From Asticcacaulis sp. YBE204 (GTDB lineage: Bacteria > Pseudomonadota > Alphaproteobacteria > Caulobacterales > Caulobacteraceae), in NCBI RefSeq assembly GCF_000495855.1, contig NZ_AWGF01000009.1:1-64000 (forward strand): a stretch of 64,000 bases of DNA. The letters run 5' to 3'. The position numbers and the translations under genes were made by a program. Below are positions 1 to 8,201 of this stretch, in pieces. The notes beneath the pieces are model-generated. The model had not been told where the DNA came from. It searched no databases and saw nothing but the letters and a program-made list of their open reading frames with translations. The first letter of the stretch is position 1. Every line of letters begins with the position of its first letter.

Positions 1-786
1 GCCTTCCGGATGGATATTGCCGTCGATCTGCGTATCGAGAAACACAACCTGACCATAGGCGCGCCACGCCCGGCCGAAATAGTAGTCGCCGTCGCCCGCC
101 GTGGTGATGCGGCAATGATCGAAGACATAGGCTGTGGTTTCCGTCTCGACGCCCCGGCCATGCGCGGTAATGAAAGCACTGCCACGGTCGATGACGTGCA
201 GGTGGCAACGGTCGAAAAATGCCAGGGCATTGCCGAAGATGAAGTCGACGTGACCCTCGATATAGCAGTCCCTGTAATACTGACGGCTCGGTTGGCCCCT
301 CTTCGATCCGGCCATCAGGGTGTCCTGCGCGCCCAGAAGCCGCACCTTCGTCACCACCGCCTTGTCGGCATCGATGGACAGAGCCAGCGCCTGCGCCGGA
401 GCATCGGGTTGTTTGAGGTGGTAGTCGTTCTGGATCGTCAGGTTGGAGGCGCGGAAACCATTACCCGACACGGTCATGGTGGCATTGGGACGCGGTGTAT
501 GGGCGTTGTCGCCCCAGACGATCAAAACGTCTTCGGCGGTCTTGCCCTGCCCTTTCAGAACCACATCGGGTTTGGCGACGACCAGTTTTTCCTTGTAGGT
601 ACCCGGTGCGATCTCGATGATGCCGCCGGTCTCCGGCAGCGCGGTCAGGGCCTCAGCAATCGTCTTGTGATCCTGCGGCACCTTAAGCACTGTACGGGTC
701 TGCGCAAAAGCAAACGGCGCGGTCAGACCTACGGCGATACCGCCAAGGGCCAGACCACCGGCAAAATGTCGGCGTGAAAGTAACAT
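1..786 (-). CDS. Pectinesterase (CE8), partial, cut by left window edge
   Basis: Hydrolyses methyl esters of homogalacturonan in the periplasm. Read on the minus strand from the ATG at 786-784, the frame stays open to base 1, so the C-terminus is outside the window. The product starts MLLSRRHFAGG, a twin-arginine leader with an Ala-rich segment ending near AFAQ. It then follows the single-stranded right-handed beta-helix pattern of CE8: an EIAPGTY early strand, GAQDTL (transition-state Gln and acid Asp), VDFIFGNALAFFDRC (nucleophile Asp) and GRAW near the edge, where most family members have GRPW. It is a close paralogue of the next gene, with many identical blocks over the whole length. A LacI-type palindrome sits 27 bp upstream of the start. 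Family assignment is firm; the missing end prevents a length check. Confidence 0.93.
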   Translation of the reverse strand, partial: MLLSRRHFAGGLALGGIAVGLTAPFAFAQTRTVLKVPQDHKTIAEALTALPETGGIIEIAPGTYKEKLVVAKPDVVLKGQGKTAEDVLIVWGDNAHTPRPNATMTVSGNGFRASNLTIQNDYHLKQPDAPAQALALSIDADKAVVTKVRLLGAQDTLMAGSKRGQPSRQYYRDCYIEGHVDFIFGNALAFFDRCHLHVIDRGSAFITAHGRGVETETTAYVFDHCRITTAGDGDYYFGRAWRAYGQVVFLDTQIDGNIHPEG

Positions 787-812
787 GAATTTCCTCACTG
801 GGTTTTTTATGT

Positions 813-826
813 TGTTAGCGCTAACA
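813..826. promoter_or_regulatory. LacI-type operator TGTTAGCGCTAACA
   Basis: A perfect 14-bp palindrome with the central CG typical of LacI-family operators, 27 bp upstream of the first pectinesterase start. Closely similar sites are known for sugar regulators in Caulobacter. Related copies occur at 1884-1897, 10608-10621 and 61847-61860. No LacI-family gene lies in this window, so the regulator would be encoded elsewhere. Confidence 0.7.
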
Positions 827-867
827 CGTGCGATTTATCTTTATCCGTCGCTGCCTCACCTATTAAT

Positions 868-1839
868 TTATCCGATCCAGTTCCGGTCCGGGAAGACCGC
901 CTCAAGTCGCCATTTCGCCGCCTGATCCGCCGTCAGTTTTTTGGCCCAGAAGACGCGCTGACCCATATCGCCCCCGATGCCGGAGGAATTATATTCGGCA
1001 TAGTGGGCGGTGGCGTAGGTCTCGGTTTTCCCCGGCGTCCATTCGCGCCAGCCTTCCGGATGCAGCGGGGCGTCGATCTGTGTATCGAGGAAGATGACCT
1101 GCGCATACGGCCGCCACGCGCGACCGAGATAGAAGGTCGCCCCCTCGCCCGCCGTAATCCGGCAATGGTCGAAGACATAGGCGGTCGTCTCGGTTTCGGC
1201 GGTTCGGCTGTGGGCCGTGATAAAGGCCGAACTGCGCGCCAGAATGTGCAGGTGGCAGCGGTCGAAAAAGGCCAGAGCATTGCCGAAGATGAAGTCGACA
1301 TGACCTTCGATATAGCAGTCCGTATAGTACTGGCGGCTGGGCTGGGTCGGCTTTTTCGACGCCGCATAGAGCGTGTCCTGCGCCCCCAGCAGTCGCACCT
1401 TCGTCAGGACGGCGCGGTCGGCGGTCAGGTACAGGGCGACGGCCTGCGACGGGTCGGCATTGTGGTTATAGTCGTTGGAAATGGTCAGGTTGGTGGCGCG
1501 AAAGCCGTCGCCGGTCACAGTGAACGAGGCGGATTTACCGGTCCCGCCCGCCATTTTCGAGCTGTCGCCCCAGACGATGACCACATCTTCCGGTTTTTTG
1601 CCGGTGCCAACAAGATGCACGTCGGTCTTGGCGAGGGTCAGCTTTTCGCGATAGGTACCCGGCGCGATCTCGATCGTCGCACCGGTATCCCCGACAGCGG
1701 TAAAGGCTTCGGCCAGGGTCTTGTACTGCTCCGGCACCTTGAATACGGGGCGCGTTTGGGCCATCGTCGGGAAGGCAGCCAGAGCCGCCGCGCCCGACAG
1801 GGTCAGCCCGCCCAGAACCGATCTGCGCGATAAAATCAT
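868..1839 (-). CDS. Pectinesterase (CE8), Tat-exported
   Basis: A complete 323-residue pectin methylesterase, a normal length for a bacterial CE8 enzyme with leader. The N-terminus MILSRRSVLGG is a twin-arginine signal, with probable cleavage after TMAQ near residue 28. Catalytic landmarks are GAQDTL at 152-157 (Asp155 as acid) and VDFIFG at 181-186 (Asp182 as nucleophile), then GRAW in place of the usual GRPW near residue 243. It acts on methylated homogalacturonan in the periplasm, producing substrate for the PL10 lyase and GH28 polygalacturonase encoded further right. It is tandem with the partial paralogue at 1-786, 81 bp apart, and each copy has its own upstream TGTTAGCGCTAAC site, so both are probably controlled alike but transcribed separately. 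Confidence 0.93.
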   Translation of the reverse strand: MILSRRSVLGGLTLSGAAALAAFPTMAQTRPVFKVPEQYKTLAEAFTAVGDTGATIEIAPGTYREKLTLAKTDVHLVGTGKKPEDVVIVWGDSSKMAGGTGKSASFTVTGDGFRATNLTISNDYNHNADPSQAVALYLTADRAVLTKVRLLGAQDTLYAASKKPTQPSRQYYTDCYIEGHVDFIFGNALAFFDRCHLHILARSSAFITAHSRTAETETTAYVFDHCRITAGEGATFYLGRAWRPYAQVIFLDTQIDAPLHPEGWREWTPGKTETYATAHYAEYNSSGIGGDMGQRVFWAKKLTADQAAKWRLEAVFPDRNWIG

Positions 1840-1883
1840 GTGATAGTCCCTGTTTCAACGTTCTGCGCGTTACTGCGCGCCTT

Positions 1884-1897
1884 TGTTAGCGCTAACT
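1884..1897. promoter_or_regulatory. LacI-type operator, 13 of 14 positions
   Basis: TGTTAGCGCTAACT, one base off the perfect palindrome at 813-826. It lies 45 bp upstream of the second pectinesterase start, a position suited to repression of that gene. Confidence 0.65.
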
Positions 1898-1926
1898 TTA
1901 CATAACCGGCGACGTTTGACCAGATG

Positions 1927-1946
1927 AATTATCACCTGTGATAATT
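1927..1946. repeat. Inverted repeat after the GH35 gene
   Basis: AATTATCAC and GTGATAATT arms of nine bases with a two-base spacer, four bases past the GH35 stop codon. On the plus strand it is followed by a short T run, but the gene reads on the minus strand, where no T run follows. It may be a weak terminator or a regulator site for the pectinesterase promoter; the sequence does not decide. Confidence 0.4.
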
Positions 1947-1950
1947 GTTT

Positions 1951-4383
1951 TTACCGCGCCTTCAGGCTGTATTCCGGCGTCAGGGTCAGCGACTCGATCT
2001 TCGCCACCTGCCCGTTTTCGAACACCGGTTTCACCGACGCGTCAAGATAGACCTTGGAATCCTCGCGCAGCGGCATGATGGTCAGGGTCAGCGGCTTGTC
2101 CAGTTTCGCGGCATAACGCTTGAGTCCGATGCGCCAGACCTGACCGTTGAAATATTCGTCGTCGAGCATTTCCGGGCCGGAGAACAGGCGCGCCACGTCG
2201 CCCTGATAGGTCACGTCCATATAGACATCGGCCACGCCGTCGAGTGCGCCCTTAGGCACCTCGATCGTCCAGCCCGCCGAAGCCCCGAAGCTTTCGGGTT
2301 CCGGCACGACCGGGGTGTTTTTCGGGCCGTAGGTCTTGAGCGGCGGGGCCTTGCCCGCCGGACGCAGGACGGTGCGCGTCGCGGTCAGGGTCTTGGGCGT
2401 CGCCTGTGCGGTGAAGTTACGGAAAATGCCGTCGGCCTTGCCGGATTTCAAACTCAAGGTGCCGGTCAAATCCACTGCCGGATAGACGCCGAAGCTGAAA
2501 CTGGCATTGGTCGAGCGCAGTTCGAAACCCTGCGCGTCATCTCCGAACACGTGAGCGTCGCTGAGGATCAGATGTGGTTTGCCCTTGACGTCCACTTTCG
2601 TCAGGTGTTCGGCCTGAACATTGGTCAGGACCAGCACGCGGGCGGTTTTGCTGTCTTTGGTTTTCACCGTGACCAGCGCGCCGCTGCCGGGGGTGATCGT
2701 CAGGACCGCGCGACCATCGACGACCGTCTTTTTAGCGCCCTTGACCGAGGCGATCTGCGCATTATCGAAGACCAGTTCCGACGCGATATTGCCGGTCGCT
2801 TTGAAAACGTAGAGGTCGCCCTCGCCGTCGGCGATCTTCGTCACCGGCTGCGCCGTCGCCCAGATGAGGTTCACGCCTGACAGGTCGAAATTGACCGGCC
2901 AGATAAAGGCGTCGCCGTCCCTGACCGTCACGCCCTTCGACGGCAGGGTCAGGCTTTGCGTGCCCAGTTTCACCGTGAACCGCGTGTCGGCGTGTTCGGC
3001 CATGCCGTACTGACGGACGTGGTTGTTGACAAAGACGAAGCCCGATGTTGCGTCACCGCGGAACGCCCAGCGCAGGGTTTTCAGGTCTTTGGAATCCGCC
3101 GCCTGCGTGTCGGGCGCATAGACGTGGGTGGGCGCCAGCCGGTCACCGAAATCCTTGAGGAAATAATGGATCGGCTTCAACTGGTTGAGGACCGGATGCG
3201 CCTGCCCGTACTGACCCAGCGGCGCCTGAAAATCGTAGCCGCGCTTGGGGACATCGTTGAAACCGCCGGTCGCCACGCTTTCGTCGCGCGACGGATAGCC
3301 GCCGGGGTTCTGCCCGCCCTGGAACATGTAATAGCCCATCAGGTTGACCCCGGAGCCGACCTTGGTGATGACCATGTCCGAGATATCGTCGGGCTGGATG
3401 ATGGGGCGACGGCGGTACATCTGCGGCACCCCGCCGCCATATTCCGCGCCGAAGAAGGGCGTGATGTCGCTGTCACGCGCCCCGTCGTCCTGTGACGAGG
3501 TCGAGCCCTGCGCGCCGAGGCCCTTTTCGTTGCGAATGCCGAACTGGAACATGTAGCTCGATTTCGGCGGCAGGATGGCGGCCGAGGCCGACCACGGCTC
3601 GTCGACATAGGAGCCGAAGACCGGGATGACTTCGCCGCGCGGGAATATCGCGTTGTCCCAGCCGGTCACCGAATAGAGCGGCACGTCGAAACCGTCGGCA
3701 ATAGCCATTTCCTTCAGGTTGGCGATATGATCACGACCCTGATTGGGGCCGTTACGGTTATATTCGTTCTCCAGCTGAAAGCCGATGACCGGCCCGCCGT
3801 CTTTCCACAGTAGGCCCTTCACCTGCTGAAAGGTCTGCTTGTAGAAGGCATCGACATAGCTGAGATAAACCGGGTCGTTGCCGCGCGTCGGCACCGAATC
3901 GACAACCCAGTCGGGGATGCCGCCGAAGCGCACCTCGGCATGGGCCCACGGGCCGGGGCGCAGATAGACATACATCCCGTGTTTCGCACACAGTTCGACG
4001 AAGGTTTTCAGATCGCGGTCGCCGGACCAGTCGAATTTGCCCGGCAGCTCTTCGTGGTGCTGCCAGATGATATAGGTCGCCACGACATTGACGCCTGCGG
4101 CCTTCATCTTGAGGATCTGTTCTTCCCAGTAGGCGTGCGGGAAGCGGGTATAGTGGAATTCGCCCATCACCGGAACGACCGGCTTGCCGCCGATCCTGAG
4201 GTATTGGCTGTTGACCTCTATGGTCTCGCCCGACGGTGATCGATTGGCGCCCATTTTCAGCGTGTTTTGCAGCGGCGCGGGTGGAGCCTTGCTGGCATCG
4301 AGCGTCACGGTCTTGGCGGAGGCCTGCACAGCCATCATCATGACCGCCAGCGCCGTGGCGGTACCCCAGTGTGTTTTCGGCAT
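1951..4383 (-). CDS. GH35 beta-galactosidase
   Basis: Removes terminal beta-galactose, probably from pectic galactan or arabinogalactan side chains. The start at 4383 is preferred over one 51 bases upstream because it has a good ribosome site (GGGGAGCG) and begins directly with the Sec-type leader MPKTHWGTATALAVMMM. The product is 810 residues. The GH35 TIM-barrel entry is seen in VMGEFHYTRFP, in YIIWQHHEE, and in GFQLENEYNRNGP with acid/base Glu207. The probable nucleophile is Glu314 in FFGAEYGGG. The C-terminal third is beta-rich and fits the accessory jelly-roll domains of the family. It is co-directional with the pectinesterases but separated by 111 bp carrying an operator, so it is not clearly in an operon with them. 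Confidence 0.88.
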   Translation of the reverse strand: MPKTHWGTATALAVMMMAVQASAKTVTLDASKAPPAPLQNTLKMGANRSPSGETIEVNSQYLRIGGKPVVPVMGEFHYTRFPHAYWEEQILKMKAAGVNVVATYIIWQHHEELPGKFDWSGDRDLKTFVELCAKHGMYVYLRPGPWAHAEVRFGGIPDWVVDSVPTRGNDPVYLSYVDAFYKQTFQQVKGLLWKDGGPVIGFQLENEYNRNGPNQGRDHIANLKEMAIADGFDVPLYSVTGWDNAIFPRGEVIPVFGSYVDEPWSASAAILPPKSSYMFQFGIRNEKGLGAQGSTSSQDDGARDSDITPFFGAEYGGGVPQMYRRRPIIQPDDISDMVITKVGSGVNLMGYYMFQGGQNPGGYPSRDESVATGGFNDVPKRGYDFQAPLGQYGQAHPVLNQLKPIHYFLKDFGDRLAPTHVYAPDTQAADSKDLKTLRWAFRGDATSGFVFVNNHVRQYGMAEHADTRFTVKLGTQSLTLPSKGVTVRDGDAFIWPVNFDLSGVNLIWATAQPVTKIADGEGDLYVFKATGNIASELVFDNAQIASVKGAKKTVVDGRAVLTITPGSGALVTVKTKDSKTARVLVLTNVQAEHLTKVDVKGKPHLILSDAHVFGDDAQGFELRSTNASFSFGVYPAVDLTGTLSLKSGKADGIFRNFTAQATPKTLTATRTVLRPAGKAPPLKTYGPKNTPVVPEPESFGASAGWTIEVPKGALDGVADVYMDVTYQGDVARLFSGPEMLDDEYFNGQVWRIGLKRYAAKLDKPLTLTIMPLREDSKVYLDASVKPVFENGQVAKIESLTLTPEYSLKAR

Positions 4384-4521
4384 TTTGTCGCTCCCCTTTT
4401 GTATGATTATTTGTAATATAAAAGCTGGGAGCAAAAAATCAAACGCAAAACCTGTGCCCGTCGCTGATTATCGATTGCATAAGGGTTTCAGGCCCGATTA
4501 TCGGGGGAACGGTGACCGGAT

Positions 4522-6288
4522 TCAATCCCCTTTCGCGTACGGTCCTTTGCCACCGTCAGTGATAAACCGTTCCACGCGCGCCGTCACCAGCGGCAGAGGC
4601 ACGCTGCCCAGATCGAGGATCGTGTCGTGGAAGGCGCGAATATCGAAACGGTCACCGAGCGCCGTTTCGGCCCTCTGACGCGCCTCTTTGATGGTCAGAT
4701 AACCGAGATAGTAACTCAGCGCCTGCCCCGGCCAGGTGATGTAGCGATCAACCTCGGTGGTCAGTTCGTGCTCGCTCAAGGCCGTATTGTCGCGCATGAA
4801 GGCCTGCGCCTGTTCGCGCGTCCAGCCCTTGGCGTGGATGCCGGTATCGACCACCAGACGCGCCGCCCGCCACATCTGATAGGACAGGTAACCGAACCGC
4901 TCATAGGGCGTCTCGTAGATGCCCATCTCCAGCCCCAGATACTCCGCATAGAGCGCCCAGCCCTCGCCATAGGCCGAGATATAGGTGCGTTGGCGGAAAT
5001 CGGCCAGATCCTTGTTTTCCAACGACAAAGGCATCTGAAACGCATGGCCCGGCGCCGATTCGTGCAAGGTGAGCGCCGGCAGTGAATAGAGTGGACGCGA
5101 CTTCAGGTCGTAGGTATTGACCCAGTAGGCGCCCGGCCCGCCTCGACCGCTGGTGTAAAACGGCGCGATTTCCGGCGCCACCGGATAGATGCCGAAGCGT
5201 TGCCGCGGCAGACGCCCGAAATAGTCCCCGGCCTTCGCATCGAAGCGTTTGGACACCCACGCGGCCCGATACAGCAGGTCCTGAGGCGTCTGCGCGTAAA
5301 ACTGAGGGTCGGTGCGCAGGAAGGTCAGAAAGTCGCCCAGAGAGCCTTTAAAGCCGACCTCGGTCATGATCGTCTGCATGTCGGCGCGGATTTTCGCCAC
5401 TTCCCGAAGACCGATGGCATGGATTTCGTCGGGCGACAGGTCGAGCGTCGTATAGGCGCGTATCTGAGCCTGATAGTAGGCTTTCCCGTCGGGCAACCCG
5501 GTGGCCGCCAGTCCCGTGCGGGCTTTCGGGATATAGTCGGCGACCATGAAGGTCAGCAGTTTCTGATGTGCCGGGATGACGCGGGTGGCGATGGCGGCCT
5601 CGGCCTGGGCTTGCAGATCGGCCTTGAGCGAGTCACTGAAACCCGACGGCAGGGTCAGGAACGGTTTGAAATAGACCGTGTCGCGCGGTTGGGCGTCGGC
5701 GACGCGGGCGATGCTGGCCTCGCGTCCGGTGAGGGTCACTTTCGGCGGCGTGAACCCGCGTTTGAGGCCTGCGCGCATATTGTCGATATTCTGGTCGAAA
5801 TAGCGCGGGACGTCGTTCAACTGTTTGATATAGTTCCGGTAATCGGTCTCCGTCCGGAATGACCCCGACGCGCCGTAGGCCAGATCGCTCCAGAAGGCCG
5901 AGTCCGAATTGAGCGGCTTTTCGTAGTCGCGAAAGACCTGTCCGTCGATCAAAGCGTCGATCTGGGTTTTGTAAACGATGTAGTCGTCGCGTTCGCGCGG
6001 GCTGAGCGCCGTCTGGTCGATAGCCTGTAGTTTGGCCCTCACCTTGAGCCAGTATTCGAGGCGCTGTTTTTGTGCCGCCGGTCCGACATCGGCCAGACGG
6101 TCGGGGATGCCGCCGCGTTCGGTCTCCTCGCTGTCGGCCTGTTGCGCCCCTCGCCACGTCCATTCCGCGCTATAGATAGCCTTCAGGCGCGCACCTTCAC
6201 CGGTCGCCTGCGCCATCCCGGTGGCCGGAACGATGCTCAGGGCCAAGGCCATTAAAACGGCTGAGAAGTGTGTTAAGGGGATAGCCAT
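4522..6288 (-). CDS. DUF885 family protein with HExxxxH metal motif
   Basis: A 588-residue exported protein of the DUF885 family, related by fold to M3/M32-type metallopeptidases. The start at 6288 gives a clean leader, MAIPLTHFSAVLMALALSIVPATGMAQ. A longer frame upstream lacks a leader and looks like read-through of the origin region. HESAPGH at about 409-415 is the expected zinc-binding helix, with a downstream Glu-rich segment (AYGEGWALYAEYLG) as the second part of the site. No strong ribosome site is visible before this start. Members are usually annotated as hypothetical or as dipeptidyl carboxypeptidase-like. It has no evident link to pectin, is separated from GH35 by 138 bp, and borders the replication origin. 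Confidence 0.85.
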   Translation of the reverse strand: MAIPLTHFSAVLMALALSIVPATGMAQATGEGARLKAIYSAEWTWRGAQQADSEETERGGIPDRLADVGPAAQKQRLEYWLKVRAKLQAIDQTALSPRERDDYIVYKTQIDALIDGQVFRDYEKPLNSDSAFWSDLAYGASGSFRTETDYRNYIKQLNDVPRYFDQNIDNMRAGLKRGFTPPKVTLTGREASIARVADAQPRDTVYFKPFLTLPSGFSDSLKADLQAQAEAAIATRVIPAHQKLLTFMVADYIPKARTGLAATGLPDGKAYYQAQIRAYTTLDLSPDEIHAIGLREVAKIRADMQTIMTEVGFKGSLGDFLTFLRTDPQFYAQTPQDLLYRAAWVSKRFDAKAGDYFGRLPRQRFGIYPVAPEIAPFYTSGRGGPGAYWVNTYDLKSRPLYSLPALTLHESAPGHAFQMPLSLENKDLADFRQRTYISAYGEGWALYAEYLGLEMGIYETPYERFGYLSYQMWRAARLVVDTGIHAKGWTREQAQAFMRDNTALSEHELTTEVDRYITWPGQALSYYLGYLTIKEARQRAETALGDRFDIRAFHDTILDLGSVPLPLVTARVERFITDGGKGPYAKGD

Positions 6289-6593
6289 GATCGGGCAGAT
6301 TGATGCCGAGTCTCGGAACCTGACAAGTTTTTTTGGTCGGGGCCACCGAAAGGTCGGTTCCGGTGGTCTCCGGCAAATCCCGGTGACTCCCCTCCCCTCG
6401 TCGGTTGGCGGGCTTGGGCGACCCTTCAAAGGTCGCCAAAAGCCAGCCATCGCACGATCACCGCCGCAAACTGTCTGCGTTAAAGAGAAAGGTTAGTGAA
6501 TCTAGTTAAGTAAGTTAAGGTCGGAAACGGTCGTATTTCCCCTTATAGATCAGTGGTGTAAGGCTTTGTTAATCTCTGATACCCCGTCCTTGC
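6289..6593. other. AT-richer non-coding segment beside the iterons
   Basis: No supportable gene. From about 6490 to 6590 the sequence becomes AT-rich (repeated GTTAAG-like tracts, CTTATAG, TTGTTAATC) compared with its surroundings. That is a plausible unwinding region next to the iteron array at 6594-6915. Confidence 0.4.
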
Positions 6594-6915
6594 GTCACCG
6601 TTCCCCCGCGTGAGCCGTCTCTGTTCCCCCGTGGGTCCGGTCACTCTTCCCCCGTCAGGTATCGCGGAAAATTCAAGGCTTTTCCACAGCTTGTGAACGG
6701 TATTTAACTATAGTTCCGGCCGCAAAAGCGGTCACCGATCCCCCGAAAGCGCCGCAAAAGCCGAAAAACCCAAGGAAAAGCGTCAATAATGACTCTGTAA
6801 AGACTTTGGGCAGAGTCCCGGTCACCGATCCCCCGACTCAAGGGCGGCGAATCGGTCACTGTTCCCCCGTTGGTTCGGTCTTTAATCCCCCGTGGATATA
6901 GTCACCGATCCCCCG
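6594..6915 (+). repeat. Array of eight 15-bp iterons, presumptive plasmid origin
   Basis: Eight direct copies fit GTCACCGWTCCCCCG with small changes, all in the same orientation: 6594-6608, 6617-6631, 6640-6654, 6731-6745, 6821-6835, 6855-6869, 6878-6892 and 6901-6915. The TCCCCCG half is invariant. Copies at 6731, 6821 and 6901 are identical. The array ends six bases before the 3' end of repA, so it lies downstream of the initiator gene. A DnaA-box-like TTTTCCACA is at 6680-6688. Repeats of this kind next to an initiator gene are the classical form of an iteron-controlled origin. Confidence 0.8.
6680..6688 (+). promoter_or_regulatory. DnaA-box-like site TTTTCCACA
   Basis: One mismatch from the TTATCCACA consensus, placed in the gap between the third and fourth iterons, where host DnaA could help open the origin. 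Confidence 0.5.
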
Positions 6916-6920
6916 ATGGT

Positions 6921-7856
6921 TTAATCGGCAAACCGTTTGTGCATAAGGCCATCGACCTCCAGCGCGCGTTCATCTTCCAAATTCTGACGTTCCAGCGCTT
7001 TCAGGGCGTCGCGGACCTTGGCGCGTTCCTCGGCATTGCGACGGATGAAGTGGACGGCGGGCGAACCGTCCGCCGTCTTGGTCATCGTCATCTCGTATTC
7101 GGGCAAGGCGTTTTTCACCAGAATGCGTTTCAGCAAATAGGTGAACTGTTTCAACGGGCTATCCGATCCCGTTTTCTCGTGAAGTAAAGAGATTCGACAC
7201 GTCCAGCCGTCCGATTGGTCACCCGCATGCTTGCGCGCCACGCGGTAGAGCGCCCGCTCCATGCCGCCGGTCAGCAGGAAATAGTCCGGGTGCATGGTCA
7301 GCAGCGACCGTTCGGTGACGATACCCTGATAGACCCAGTCCGACAGGGTGATCGAGATGCCGCGCGGGGCCTCGGTCACCGGGTCGACCTCAAGCTGAAA
7401 AGCGTCGATCCAGCCGAACTGCGCCTTGTCCTTGCGTTTGGGGGCGCGGATCGAGGTCTGGATCGTCGTCGATTCCAGCCGTTGCAGCGCCGCGTTCAGT
7501 TCCTGATAGGATTTGCCGCCGGTATCGCGCTTGATGGCGCGCAGCAGGTCGTAGGACGTCGTTTTCAGCGTCCGCGGCAGGTCGTTGACCCCCTGCTCTT
7601 TCAGCCGGTTGAGCGCCGACGACGCCCAGATCATGATGTCGGCGTCCCAGATCGTGGCGATGCCGAATTCGGCGTTCCCGGAGACCTTGACCCAGGTATC
7701 GCCGTCCGGCGACGTATATTCGATCGGTTTGAGGCGCTTGCGCTTGGCGAGGGAGAAAAACGGCCGCTCCATCACCTCGCGCTGGTCCTTCAGCGACATG
7801 TCGCTGACTAGCGGGATGAACAGGTCGAATTGCGATTCCGAAGCGCGGCGAACCAT
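6921..7856 (-). CDS. repA: Plasmid replication initiator RepA (RPA family)
   Basis: A 311-residue initiator of the RPA/RepA family found on alphaproteobacterial plasmids. Family-like segments include SQFDLFIPLVSDMSLKDQR at the start, ATIWDADIMIWASSALNRL, and GGKSYQELNAALQRLESTTIQT, a winged-helix-like region. SLLTMHPDYFLLTGGMERALYRVARKHAG is strongly conserved in the family. The protein should bind the adjacent iterons and recruit the replication machinery. Its ATG at 7856 lies three bases after the stop of the small gene at 7860-8201, so parA, the small gene and repA read as one transcript. This gene is the main evidence that the window comes from a separately replicating element. Confidence 0.9.
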   Translation of the reverse strand: MVRRASESQFDLFIPLVSDMSLKDQREVMERPFFSLAKRKRLKPIEYTSPDGDTWVKVSGNAEFGIATIWDADIMIWASSALNRLKEQGVNDLPRTLKTTSYDLLRAIKRDTGGKSYQELNAALQRLESTTIQTSIRAPKRKDKAQFGWIDAFQLEVDPVTEAPRGISITLSDWVYQGIVTERSLLTMHPDYFLLTGGMERALYRVARKHAGDQSDGWTCRISLLHEKTGSDSPLKQFTYLLKRILVKNALPEYEMTMTKTADGSPAVHFIRRNAEERAKVRDALKALERQNLEDERALEVDGLMHKRFAD

Positions 7857-7859
7857 GAC

Positions 7860-8201
7860 TTACAGTTTTCCTTCGGCTTTCAACTTGGCTTCGAGCACCT
7901 CGACGGCCTGCTCGAACACCTGACCCAGAACGAGCCCCTGCGCATCGGCCAACGCATAGAAGCGACGCAGGGCCTCGTCGGTGACCTTGAGATTGAGCTG
8001 GCGATTGCGGCCCGTCCGATAACGGCGTTGCAGAACGGGCTCGACCGCTGCCGTCGGTTCCGGCGTCAGGGCCTCGCGCGACGGAAAGCCCCGCGCCTCG
8101 GCGACCGCGCGCAAAGCGTCCTTGTCGGGCTTGGGCTTCGTCTTGGGCGTAAAGGCCGACAGATCGAGATCGTCGTCGAAAATAGAAGCGCGTTCAGACA
8201 C
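7860..8201 (-). CDS. Small RHH-like protein, probable partition DNA-binding partner of ParA
   Basis: A 113-residue protein starting with GTG at 8201, directly after the parA stop codon with no gap. The first half is Pro/Lys-rich and probably disordered (FTPKTKPKPDKD). Residues 68-110 read RNRQLNLKVTDEALRRFYALADAQ and onward, a short beta strand followed by two helices, as expected for a ribbon-helix-helix domain. A disordered tail plus an RHH domain beside a ParA gene matches the architecture of ParG-type centromere-binding proteins, although here the tail would be N-terminal and long. The role is inferred from position and predicted fold; I do not recognise the sequence family. Confidence 0.65.
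   Translation of the reverse strand: MSERASIFDDDLDLSAFTPKTKPKPDKDALRAVAEARGFPSREALTPEPTAAVEPVLQRRYRTGRNRQLNLKVTDEALRRFYALADAQGLVLGQVFEQAVEVLEAKLKAEGKL

Noticed and set aside
6594-6915. Iteron array as a possible CRISPR or tandem-repeat gene
   Set aside because: Spacing between copies varies from 8 to about 76 bases, the region is not coding, and the copies lie beside a replication initiator.
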